Below, piece after piece: positions 16,769 to 24,794 of a stretch of 64,000 nt of DNA. This DNA comes from an uncultured Paracoccaceae bacterium. Lineage in GTDB: Bacteria > Pseudomonadota > Alphaproteobacteria > Rhodobacterales > Rhodobacteraceae. The translations under genes and the position numbers were made by a program. The notes beneath the pieces are model-generated. The model was not told the DNA's origin, ran no database searches, and was given only the letters and a program-made list of their open reading frames with translations. Location: contig CATOSB010000008.1 in assembly GCA_951812305.1 (NCBI GenBank), positions 682,001 to 746,000 on the forward strand, in the 5' to 3' direction. Every line of letters begins with the position of its first letter. Within the stretch, counting starts at the first letter, position 1.

Positions 16769-17958
16769 CTTACCACCCTTCAATTTAGCCAGACATCCCA
16801 GAGCTTGGGGATTTTGGCATAACCTGCGAGGCATCGTCGGATAGCACGAAGGCCTGTCTTGAAGAGAGAGCATAAGGACCTTCGGGCTTTTCGAATCCCC
16901 TTTTTTCGCCGCGTATTGCGACGTGGTGCTCTTCGTTTGCTCCGGTTGAAACAGCCCAGTACATGGCGATTGCCAGCACCAAAATGAGGCGGGCCAATCG
17001 ATCCGGCTTTTTGATCTGGCTTTGAGTAATTTCAAAGCCCCGGGTTTTGAAGTCGGAGAACATGGCTTCAATTCCCCAACGCATTCCATAATCGAGCACC
17101 TTGTACTCGGACGGTGCTGCATTCATGGCAATAATCCAAGGCTCTTTGTGCCCCTCCTCGTGAAGCACTCCAATGTTGCTAAAGACGCCCGTTCCGTAAA
17201 GCTCAGCGTTTACAAGCCCTTCGGGCATCAGTTGGGCAATTTCGCGCGTCATCATCTCGCCACCCTGATGTTGCAGTGTGATATTTCCCTTCATGCGCAG
17301 CCGGTAGTCCCATCCAGCCTCCTGGCACCATGCGACCAATCGGGCGGTTCCATAAAACCGATCTCCCGCCAGCAACACACGCGCATCCGCCGGGAGCCAT
17401 GGGCGGACTGCTTCCAAAAGCTCATGTTGCACGCGCCATCCAATCGGCCCTTTGGTCTGGCGTACACGCCAGGCGACCGGGAGGGCCCGATCCCGCATCC
17501 GCACCGATAACATCAAAACCTCATGCCCTTCGTTGAGCTTGCTTTGATCAAGGGCCACCACAATCGTTTCTCCGGCCTCACACTGGCGGCGGAAAATTTC
17601 ACCAACATAGGCCTGCATGATCTCATCAGTATCGATGTGAGGATTGCCCAGAACCCGCGAAATGTATTGATAGCGGTGGTCCACAGAGCCGATATCGCGG
17701 GGCAGAGCAGCCGCATTTTCCATCAGATTGACGCTGCGCGTGTTCAAAATCACGCTTGCTATGATGCACAATCCCTCCCGGCGCGACTTGTGATACCCGA
17801 GCAAGCGGTCCTGAAAATCCGCCTCAACCTTCGAATAAAGCTCTGAAAAACAAACATTTCCCAACAAACCAGCCTCCAATATCAGCAGTGGAGACTCCTT
17901 GAATCACACAGATCAGACAAACGTCAAATCAGATCCGGAAATTTTGAAGGGTGGTAAG
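16769..17958 (-). mobile_element. IS4-family insertion sequence (1190 bp)
   Basis: Perfect 15-bp terminal inverted repeats CTTACCACCCTTCAA (16769-16783 and the complement of 17944-17958) and a 9-bp target duplication GCCTGCCAC (16760-16768 and 17959-17967). A 9-bp duplication is known for the IS10/IS231-like parts of the IS4 family. One transposase gene fills it on the minus strand. It is inserted in the MATE transporter gene. Confidence 0.94.
16785..17879 (-). CDS. IS4-family transposase
   Basis: 364 aa, intact. The DDE core is readable: VALDQSKLN carries the first Asp, LLAGDRFYGTARLV the second, and YGMRWGIEAMFSDFK is the diagnostic Y-x2-R-x3-E-x6-K motif of IS4 transposases with the catalytic Glu. 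The start ATG 17879 lies 79 bases inside the element's right end. There is no sign of decay, so the element may be mobile. Confidence 0.93.
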   Translation of the reverse strand: MEAGLLGNVCFSELYSKVEADFQDRLLGYHKSRREGLCIIASVILNTRSVNLMENAAALPRDIGSVDHRYQYISRVLGNPHIDTDEIMQAYVGEIFRRQCEAGETIVVALDQSKLNEGHEVLMLSVRMRDRALPVAWRVRQTKGPIGWRVQHELLEAVRPWLPADARVLLAGDRFYGTARLVAWCQEAGWDYRLRMKGNITLQHQGGEMMTREIAQLMPEGLVNAELYGTGVFSNIGVLHEEGHKEPWIIAMNAAPSEYKVLDYGMRWGIEAMFSDFKTRGFEITQSQIKKPDRLARLILVLAIAMYWAVSTGANEEHHVAIRGEKRGFEKPEGPYALSSRQAFVLSDDASQVMPKSPSSGMSG

Positions 17959-18598
17959 GCCTGCCACAGGGATGTTCACCACGTTCCTTTTGGCGGGGTA
18001 CGGTTCAGAGGCTGTGGCCGCATTCGGTGTGGCGAGCCGGATCGAAGCACTTGCCTTGATCGGGATTTTCGCCGTCTCGATGTCGATCACACCCTTTATT
18101 GCGCAGAATTTCGGAGCTAGTGAGCATGACCGCATCGACGACGCGATCATTTTTGCGGGCAAGGCGTCAATATATCTCGGGATTGTCCTGCTTGTTCTTT
18201 TGGCGCTGCTGGGCAATGCGATTGCCCGCATCTTCTCTGACGATCCGGAAGTTATACGGTTCGTCAGCCTCTATTTTAAGATCGTCGCGATCTCGTACGG
18301 CTTTCAGGGCATTTTGAACGTGACGGTGGCGATCCTGAATGGCCTGCAGATGCCCGGAACCGCATTGCGATTGATGGCCATCCGTACATTCGCAATTGTC
18401 TTTCCGCTGCTTCTGGTTGGCGCGCAATTGGGCGTTTGGTGGATCCTGGGTGCCCTCGCGCTTGGGAATATTATCGCTGCCATTTATGCCGGTCGGCTGA
18501 TGCGAAAGATCGAAAGAAAGTTCGATCGCCCAATTGCCAATGCGAATCCCGTTGCTGACATCCTTGGTGACCTTCGGAGGCTGGTTGGAAAAAGATAA

Positions 18599-19062
18599 CG
18601 CGGCTATCCGCAGCTAGTCGCAAATGTCGAAGCCATTCTACCCGACGGGCCGAAACGGCGCTAAAAAATCGGTGATCGGCCGATATTGCAGTTACGCGCG
18701 ACCTGCTTTCTCAAATTCAGAGGAATAGGGCTGGCCCTGCCCGAATTACTATGCCCAACCAGAGGGACAATGAACCAATTGGTGCCCCAACGGAGTGACG
18801 ACATACGCCCAAGGCCTCGCTGATTCGTTGTCGTCGGCTTGACTGAGAATGGCCTTGCGGTTTGCGGCATTACGTAATTTTCATGTCTGAATTCAAATGG
18901 TCCAGACACACCGGCGCCCGGCGGTGGTCATGACAGAACTCGAATAGAAAAACTTTCTAAAGCCAGCATGTCCTGTTGAAGCGCAAATGTTTTTGACCGA
19001 AGAATTCACATACCTGTTTGGGGCAGTTCACCGCGCCGATAATCCGCCGCTGATTTCCATCG
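18599..19062. other. 464-bp stretch without a recognisable gene
   Basis: Between the MATE gene and the flavin oxidoreductase I see no convincing reading frame, ribosome site, tRNA or repeat. An 82-codon open frame on the minus strand (18661-18909) lacks any recognisable family and has an unremarkable start. The stretch is less GC-rich and more irregular than its neighbours and may be decayed sequence. The promoter of the downstream gene should lie in its last 100 bases. Confidence 0.6.
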
Positions 19063-20322
19063 GTGGCTAAACAAAGGAATGCTCTTTTTTTGCCGGAAAC
19101 CAACCTGAAACAAACGAATGACGCGCTTTTCACAACGCTGCAACTTCCCTGCGGTGCCATTTTGAAGAATCGCATCGTTAAGTCCGCAATGTCGGATTCA
19201 CTCGGCGACGGAACCGGACACCCGGCCGCGGCTCAAGAAAATCTATATAGTGTTTGGGCCAACGGTGGCGTCGCAGTGTCTGTCGTCGGTGAAGTACAGG
19301 GCAGCCCGGACTTTGCAGAGAAACCCGGAAATCTGGTGTTGAATGAACATTCCGATCAATCGCGTTTTTCCAAACTCGCCGAGGCGGGGCAATGCAACGG
19401 TGCCACGCTGTGGCTGCAATTGGGACACGCGGGAGCGCTGGCCTATGCACCTACCAGCCGACCAATGGGCCCAAGCGCATTGAACCTGCCGGGTTTGACT
19501 TGCGAGGAACTAACCAAAACCCAAATTGCCGAACTGCCAACCGAGTTTGCCACCACCGCCGGGCGCGCAAAAAGAGCAGGTTTTGGTGGAGTAGAACTTC
19601 ATGCGGCGCACGGATTTCTTCTTAGCCAATTCCTTTCACCGTTGTTTAATCGGCGAAGCGATGAATATGGCGGAGCAATCGCAAATCGCGCGCGGCTGAC
19701 GTTGAAAGTCATCGAGGCCACGCGCGCCGCCGTCGGGCCGGACTTTCCCATCGCGTTGAAATTAAACGCCTCTGACCAACTTCACGGCGGGCTGAGCGAG
19801 GCGGACTCGCTGAAAGTGGTGGGAATGCTGGATACCACTTCGCTCGATTTGATTGACGTAAGCGGCGGCACCTATTTCCCCGGTGCCAAATCCGCGTCTG
19901 ACAGTGGTGGGCCGGGTCCGTATTTTCTGGAATTTGCGAAACAAGCGCGGCGGGTGACATCAAAGCCGCTGATGCTGACGGGTGGATTCAAGACGCGCGC
20001 GCAGGCAGAAAGCGCCGTGGCAGAGGGCCATGTAGATGTGGTCGGGCTGGCCCGGGTGCTCGCGTTGCAACCGAACCTGGTGCATCTGTGGCGCAACGAT
20101 CAGATGCCCGCGCCGGAGTTTCCCAGGTTTGCCGAAAACCCCGAAGGTGGCATAACCGCGTGGTACACTTTGCGTTTAACCGTGATTGGCGAGGGTCGGG
20201 ACTTGCCGGCAATCGACAATCTGCACGATGCTATTGAGTTTTATGAAAACCGCGACAAGGTTCGGACGGAAATATGGACCCGCCACTTTGGGCGCAATCG
20301 GGAAGGACAGGCAAACGAATGA
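19063..20322 (+). CDS. NADH:flavin oxidoreductase, Old Yellow Enzyme family
   Basis: 419 aa from a GTG at 19063; no in-frame ATG precedes the conserved region, so the start is uncertain by some codons. The FMN-binding barrel is clear: LKNRIVKSAMSDSLGDG near the start, WLQLGHAGALA, GGVELHAAHGFLLSQFLSPLFNRRSDEYGG, KPLMLTGGF and DVVGLARVLALQP. It reduces alkenes conjugated to carbonyl or nitro groups using NAD(P)H. The stop overlaps the start of the GST gene (ATGA), so both are translated together and probably act on the same reactive compounds. Confidence 0.9.
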   Translation: MAKQRNALFLPETNLKQTNDALFTTLQLPCGAILKNRIVKSAMSDSLGDGTGHPAAAQENLYSVWANGGVAVSVVGEVQGSPDFAEKPGNLVLNEHSDQSRFSKLAEAGQCNGATLWLQLGHAGALAYAPTSRPMGPSALNLPGLTCEELTKTQIAELPTEFATTAGRAKRAGFGGVELHAAHGFLLSQFLSPLFNRRSDEYGGAIANRARLTLKVIEATRAAVGPDFPIALKLNASDQLHGGLSEADSLKVVGMLDTTSLDLIDVSGGTYFPGAKSASDSGGPGPYFLEFAKQARRVTSKPLMLTGGFKTRAQAESAVAEGHVDVVGLARVLALQPNLVHLWRNDQMPAPEFPRFAENPEGGITAWYTLRLTVIGEGRDLPAIDNLHDAIEFYENRDKVRTEIWTRHFGRNREGQANE

Positions 20323-20954
20323 TCGACCTTTACACATGGACGACCCCTAACGGGCGTAAGGTTTCCATCATGCTGGAGGAGCTTGGTGTCGAATACACCG
20401 TGCATTCCATCAACATCGGCAAGGATGAACAATTCGATCCTGATTTTCTGAAGATCGCGCCGAACAACAAGATTCCGGCGATTGTCGATCACGAAACCGG
20501 GCAGACATTAATGGAGACCGGAGCGATCCTTCTGTATCTTGCCGACAAATACGACCGCTTCATGCCCAAGGGTGCTGAACGCTGGCGCGCAATTGAATGG
20601 CTGATGTGGCAGATGGGTGGGTTGGGTCCGATGCTGGGGCAGGCGCATCACTTCCTGCATTTTAATCCCGGTAAAGCGGCCTATGCCGAAGAACGTTTCG
20701 CCAAAGAGGCGCAGCGGCTTTACGGCGTGCTGGACCGGCGTCTTGAAGGCCGTGATTTCATTGTCGACGAATTTTCGGTGGCCGATATGGCGGTCTGGCC
20801 CTGGACGTCGCGTTTTGAGTGGCAGGGCATAGACATGGACGCGTTCCCGAATGTGCGCGACTGGTATCTGCGCGTTGCGGGCCGGCCTGCCGTTCAAAAG
20901 GGCTATCACATCCCGAAATTTGTCAGCGAAATCCCACTTCCCTCCAAAGCCTGA
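20319..20954 (+). CDS. YfcG/Ure2-like glutathione S-transferase (disulfide-bond oxidoreductase type)
   Basis: 211 aa from ATG 20319, overlapping the preceding stop by four bases. The N-terminus MIDLYTWTTPNGRKVSIMLEE matches the YfcG group, where Thr9 and Asn11 replace the usual Tyr/Ser/Cys. KIPAIVDHETG holds the cis-proline and LMETGAILLYLADKY the gamma-Glu contact. Known relatives (YfcG, YghU) reduce disulfides with glutathione and bind GSSG. Its partner here is an Old Yellow Enzyme, suggesting a two-step treatment of an electrophile; this is inference. Confidence 0.88.
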   Translation: MIDLYTWTTPNGRKVSIMLEELGVEYTVHSINIGKDEQFDPDFLKIAPNNKIPAIVDHETGQTLMETGAILLYLADKYDRFMPKGAERWRAIEWLMWQMGGLGPMLGQAHHFLHFNPGKAAYAEERFAKEAQRLYGVLDRRLEGRDFIVDEFSVADMAVWPWTSRFEWQGIDMDAFPNVRDWYLRVAGRPAVQKGYHIPKFVSEIPLPSKA

Positions 20955-20987
20955 GGCTGGTGGGCGCCGACCGGGTCAGATATCGGA

Positions 20988-21392
20988 TTAGTTTTCGCCC
21001 AAATACTCCGCATCCGTCACATGTTCCATCCAGGTGACGTTCGACCCCGTATCATCGGCCTCCTGAATGGCGACATGGACCATTGCGGTATCAGGGGACG
21101 CGCCGTGCCAGTGCCGCTCACCCGGCTCAAACCAGATCACGTCGCCGGGAAAGATTTCGTGAATGGCTTCGCCCTCTTTTTGCGCTCTGCCCTTGCCGGA
21201 TGTGACAATCAGCGTCTGGCCCAGCGGGTGCGTGTGCCATGCGGTGCGCGCACCGGGTTCGAACGTCACGTTCAACGATCGCGCCCGGGCAGGGGGATCG
21301 GGCATGTTGATTGGGTCAACGCGGACGCTTCCGCTGAAAGTCTCTGCCGGTCCAACCCGGCTGGGCCGTGATCCGGCGCGGTGAATGATCAT
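20988..21392 (-). CDS. cupin-domain protein, (R)-mandelonitrile-lyase/carboxymuconolactone-associated type
   Basis: 134 aa forming one cupin barrel. Motif 1 is ARTAWHTHPLGQTLIVTSGKG with metal-site histidines and a Gln in place of the usual Glu; motif 2 is PGDVIWFEPGERHWHGA. This layout is common in short cupins annotated as cupin-domain or mandelonitrile-lyase-like proteins of unclear substrate. It starts three bases after the RACo-like gene ends on the same strand, so it is probably co-transcribed. A metal such as Mn or Fe is likely bound. Confidence 0.82.
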   Translation of the reverse strand: MIIHRAGSRPSRVGPAETFSGSVRVDPINMPDPPARARSLNVTFEPGARTAWHTHPLGQTLIVTSGKGRAQKEGEAIHEIFPGDVIWFEPGERHWHGASPDTAMVHVAIQEADDTGSNVTWMEHVTDAEYLGEN

Positions 21393-21395
21393 TGT

Positions 21396-23438
21396 TTATC
21401 CCCTGCGTCTGCGGCGGCGTCCGCCGCCTGCCTTGTCACCGCCAGTGTTGAAGGCGACGTCGGGCAGGTCAACCACCTTTCGCAGTTCGGGAAAGGGTGC
21501 GGACGCATGGGGCATGGCATTGGCGGCGACGAAATGTTCCTGAAAGCGCGGCTCAATGGCGGTTTCGACCTTATGGATCTGCTGCACGGTTTCTTCAATT
21601 TCGGCTCGCGCCGCCCGGTTGCACAGCGCAATACGTGCGCCGGTTCCTGCGGCATTCCCTGCGCTTGTGACCCGGTCCAGCGGGCAATCGGGGATCATGC
21701 CAAGAATCATGGCGTGTTTTGGGGAAATATGCGCGCCGAAGGCCCCGGCCAGCACCACGCGATCCACCGATTCCGTCTCCAGTTCATCCATCAAAAGCCG
21801 TGCACCGGCGTAGAGCGCTGATTTCGCAAGCTGGATGGCGCGGATGTCGCCCTGTGTCACGCTGATCACCGGCCCGCCTTCGGCGGATCCATCGTGGAGC
21901 AGATAGGAATGCGTGCGCCCTTCCGGCAAGGAGCGTTCTGTGCCCGTTTGGGCCGCCGAGCCGATCAATCCGCTGGCATCGACAAGACCCGCCGCACGCA
22001 TCTCTGCCACCGCCTCGATGATGCCGGATCCGCAAATGCCGGTAATGCCGGTGACGGCAGTCGCTTCGGCAAATCCTTCCTCTGTTGACCAAAAGTCGCT
22101 TCCGATGACTTTGAAACGCGGTTCTTTTGTCACCGGGTCAATTTCAACCCGCTCAATCGCACCGGGCGCGGCGCGCTGGCCCGAGGAGATTTGTGCACCC
22201 TCAAAGGCTGGACCGGTGGGTGAAGAACATGCCAGTACTCTGGTCTTGTCGCCCAACAAAATCTCGGCATTCGTTCCGACATCGACAACCAGCACGAGGT
22301 CTTCGGATTTGTTAGGTTCTTCTGATAGTGCCACGGCGGCGGCATCTGCCCCGACATGACCCGCAATGCAAGGAAGGATATAGACCTGCGCGGCGTTGTT
22401 CATCGCGTTCAGATCAAGCTCGATGGCATCGAGCGCCAGAGAATCCGATGTGGCCAACGCGAATGGTGCCTGACCCAATTCAACGGGATCAATGCCGAGG
22501 AGCAAGTGGTGCATGACCGGGTTGCAGACGAACACCGTTTCGACAATCTGGCGCGGTTCTATCGCCGCAGCTTCCGCGATCTCGACTGCCAGCGCGTTTA
22601 TGGCGGCGCGCACTGCTGCTGTCATCTCCTTGTCACCGCCGGGGTTCATCATTGCATAACTGACCCGGCTCATCAGATCTTCGCCAAACCGGATTTGCGG
22701 GTTCATCACACCTGCGCTTTCAACGACCTGACCATTGCGCAAATCGCAGAGATGCGCCGCAATCGTCGTAGAACCCAGATCAATGGCCAACCCATAAAGC
22801 CGACCTTCCCAATAACCCGGCCAAACATCCAGGATGCGCTCTCCGCTGTCCTGATTGCCCTTGTGCAAGGCGACGGTCACGGCCCAATCGCCCTTCCTCA
22901 ACGCGGGCTGAAGCGTGGAAAGCACATTCAAATCGATGCGCAGCGCGTCGGTGTCAATTTCCCACTGGTCCGCCAGAGCCGCCTTTAAGCGTTCAAGATC
23001 GCCCGTCGGCACATGCATGTCCGGTTCGGCGACCTCCACATAGTAAAGCCGCGTTGCCGGATCCATCGTGATGTCGCGTTCGGCGGCGGCCTTGCGCACA
23101 ACCTGTTTATGCACCTGACTTTCTGGTGGTACGTCGATGACTACGTCGGTTCGCACTGTTGCCTGACAGCCAAGTCTTCTTCCCGTTTTCAAACCGCGTA
23201 CACGGTCATATCGTTCCTCGACGGAATTCCATTCCGACAATGCGGTGTCTGCAACCTTCACGCCGTGTTTGGGAAATTCGCCGAAACTGGGAGTGATCTG
23301 GCACTTTGAGCAAATGCCGCGCCCGCCGCAAACACTGTCCAGATCAACGCCCAATTGGCGCGCCGCCGTCAGGATCGGCGTTCCGACCGCGAAGTGCCCA
23401 CGTTTGCCCGATGGGGTGAATATGACGAGCGGATCCAT
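21396..23438 (-). CDS. [2Fe-2S]/ASKHA-domain protein, reductive activator of a corrinoid protein (RACo/RamA-like)
   Basis: 680 aa from ATG 23438. The N-terminal plant-type ferredoxin domain has Cys37, Cys43, Cys46 (SVCGGRGICSKC) and Cys91 (RRLGCQ). After a linker the C-terminal half is an ASKHA ATPase fold (LAIDLGSTTIAAHL, VVDVGTNAEILLG, GICGSGIIEA, VVLAGAFGAHI). Such proteins use ATP to drive reduction of inactive Co(II) corrinoid to Co(I) in methyltransferase systems. No corrinoid protein or methyltransferase lies beside it, so its client must be elsewhere. The C-terminus is an odd run GGGRRRRRRG. Cobalamin synthesis genes occur 21 kb away. Confidence 0.9.
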   Translation of the reverse strand: MDPLVIFTPSGKRGHFAVGTPILTAARQLGVDLDSVCGGRGICSKCQITPSFGEFPKHGVKVADTALSEWNSVEERYDRVRGLKTGRRLGCQATVRTDVVIDVPPESQVHKQVVRKAAAERDITMDPATRLYYVEVAEPDMHVPTGDLERLKAALADQWEIDTDALRIDLNVLSTLQPALRKGDWAVTVALHKGNQDSGERILDVWPGYWEGRLYGLAIDLGSTTIAAHLCDLRNGQVVESAGVMNPQIRFGEDLMSRVSYAMMNPGGDKEMTAAVRAAINALAVEIAEAAAIEPRQIVETVFVCNPVMHHLLLGIDPVELGQAPFALATSDSLALDAIELDLNAMNNAAQVYILPCIAGHVGADAAAVALSEEPNKSEDLVLVVDVGTNAEILLGDKTRVLACSSPTGPAFEGAQISSGQRAAPGAIERVEIDPVTKEPRFKVIGSDFWSTEEGFAEATAVTGITGICGSGIIEAVAEMRAAGLVDASGLIGSAAQTGTERSLPEGRTHSYLLHDGSAEGGPVISVTQGDIRAIQLAKSALYAGARLLMDELETESVDRVVLAGAFGAHISPKHAMILGMIPDCPLDRVTSAGNAAGTGARIALCNRAARAEIEETVQQIHKVETAIEPRFQEHFVAANAMPHASAPFPELRKVVDLPDVAFNTGGDKAGGGRRRRRRG

Positions 23439-23534
23439 TCTGTCTCTCAATTCGTTTCGCGCGACCATAGCGCGCAATACGCCTTTGAAAAGCTGGACAG
23501 CGGCAAATTCTTCACCGTCTGCGTCAGAAGTCGA

Positions 23535-24116
23535 TCAGCGCTCCAGCACCAGTTGATTGCCTTCAATAGAAATCCGGTCAAACCGTTGAAGATAATCCAT
23601 ACCCAATAGTGAACCGAACATTTCGCCCTCATTGACCCAGACCACGACATTGCGATCAACAATATCGCCAAGCACGACCTCATCCACGCGCGCCCGGGCA
23701 GAGCGGGTTTCGCCATTGGCCGTTTGCGCGATGGCGCTGTAAACAAGGCGATCAAGATCAATCCCGATGCGCGCGGCATCATCTTTGGTCAGCACCACAT
23801 TCGTGGCACCGGTGTCGACCACAAAATTAATTGGTTTACCGTTGAGGTTGACCGTCAAATAATAGTGCCCATCCGCCGAACGCGGCACCTCGACACGGGC
23901 ATCATCGGAAAACACGGCCTGTTTGGGAACAAGATCCCCTTGAACGTCCTGCCAGACACCGTATCCCGCAATGACGCCCAGGAAAATCAATGCCCACAGG
24001 AAGACCTGACGCAGCATCTGGCCTAATTGCCCGCGATTTGCCACGATGGCATAGCCTGCAATCGCCGCGCCCAAGAGCGCGAGGTAGATCAGGGAAGCGG
24101 TGTCATCAGCGGTCAT
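23535..24116 (-). CDS. membrane-anchored retropepsin-like aspartic protease (TIGR02281 type)
   Basis: 193 aa. Two N-terminal hydrophobic helices (about residues 8-27 and 37-55) are followed by a single retropepsin-like domain. Its active site is NFVVDTGATNVVLT, a D-T-G triad, and GSLLGMDYLQRF near the C-terminus is the second characteristic patch. One domain means it must dimerise to be active. Members are common in alphaproteobacteria; targets are unknown. It follows marC by about 45 bases on the same strand. Confidence 0.88.
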   Translation of the reverse strand: MTADDTASLIYLALLGAAIAGYAIVANRGQLGQMLRQVFLWALIFLGVIAGYGVWQDVQGDLVPKQAVFSDDARVEVPRSADGHYYLTVNLNGKPINFVVDTGATNVVLTKDDAARIGIDLDRLVYSAIAQTANGETRSARARVDEVVLGDIVDRNVVVWVNEGEMFGSLLGMDYLQRFDRISIEGNQLVLER

Positions 24117-24161
24117 GTTGGCTCCGAATTTGACCAGAGATAGGTGTTTCGGGCACAGATT

Positions 24162-24794
24162 TCAGCCCTGAAATGGTAACAAGCCCGTTTGCACCAACCC
24201 ATCCAGCACAAACTGCACCGACAATGCGGCCAGTAACATGCCCATCAACCGCGTCACGACCATGATACCGGTATTTCCCAACACACGCTCCAAAAGCCCT
24301 GCGCTCAAGAACAGGAAAAAGGCGATTATCAACACCGCCAACATCATCAAATGCACTGCCAATATGGATTCCCACGTCGTACCGGGCGCGCCCGCGAGAA
24401 GAACCATCGTCGCCAATGCACCCGGCCCGGCGGTAAGCGGCATTGCCAACGGAAACACTGACGGGTCGCTTTCAGGGTCATCGTCCTGTGCCTGCCCCTG
24501 TCGCCGCTTGGTGCGGCGTTCAAAGAGCATATCCAGCGCCGTCAGGAACAAAAGGATGCCACCAGCGATGCGGAAAGCCGGCATGGAAATGCCGATCCCC
24601 GCCAACAGAGATTCTCCAAACAAACCAAACAATGTCAGCAAACCGAAGGCCACGGCGCAGGCGCGCAACGCAATCCTGCGCCGACGTGCTGCACTTTCAC
24701 CCTGGGTCAGCGCAACAAACAATGGTGCCAGCCCAATTGGGTCAATCACCACAAACAGCGCCGTGAACGCCGTAATAACAAAGGCCAATTCCAT
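24162..24794 (-). CDS. MarC-family membrane protein
   Basis: 210 aa with about six membrane helices. The family opening FVVIDPIGLAPLFVALTQG and the central PLAMPLTAGPGALATMV are present. MarC proteins are integral inner-membrane proteins of unproven function, once wrongly linked to multiple antibiotic resistance. The start ATG overlaps the stop of the ABC-F gene by one base, so marC depends on translation of that now broken gene and may be poorly expressed. Confidence 0.9.
   Translation of the reverse strand: MELAFVITAFTALFVVIDPIGLAPLFVALTQGESAARRRRIALRACAVAFGLLTLFGLFGESLLAGIGISMPAFRIAGGILLFLTALDMLFERRTKRRQGQAQDDDPESDPSVFPLAMPLTAGPGALATMVLLAGAPGTTWESILAVHLMMLAVLIIAFFLFLSAGLLERVLGNTGIMVVTRLMGMLLAALSVQFVLDGLVQTGLLPFQG

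Larger units (their letters stand above)
16002..18598 (+). pseudogene. MATE-family multidrug efflux transporter, split by an IS4-type element
   Basis: The 5' part (16002-16768) encodes the first half of a MATE transporter (PISLGMLSTFLFQIVDTYFVGQLGSAELAAL). The 3' part resumes at 17968 (GMFTTFLLAGYGSEAVAAFGVASRIEAL) and ends with TAA at 18598. Cutting out 16769-17967 restores one frame of 466 codons, 465 aa, normal for the family's 12-helix sodium- or proton-coupled exporters. It is the fourth gene of the LysR-controlled VOC-GST-hemerythrin operon, 10 bases after the hemerythrin gene, so it probably exported the detoxified product. The halves cannot make a working exporter now. Confidence 0.93.

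Noticed and set aside
18661-18909. 82-codon frame in the gap after the MATE gene
   Set aside because: No ribosome site, no hydrophobic or motif signal, no family I recognise; chance frame is more likely.
23535-24116. Retropepsin-like gene as a retroelement relic
   Set aside because: It has the two-helix anchor of the alphaproteobacterial TIGR02281 group and no reverse transcriptase or repeats around it.
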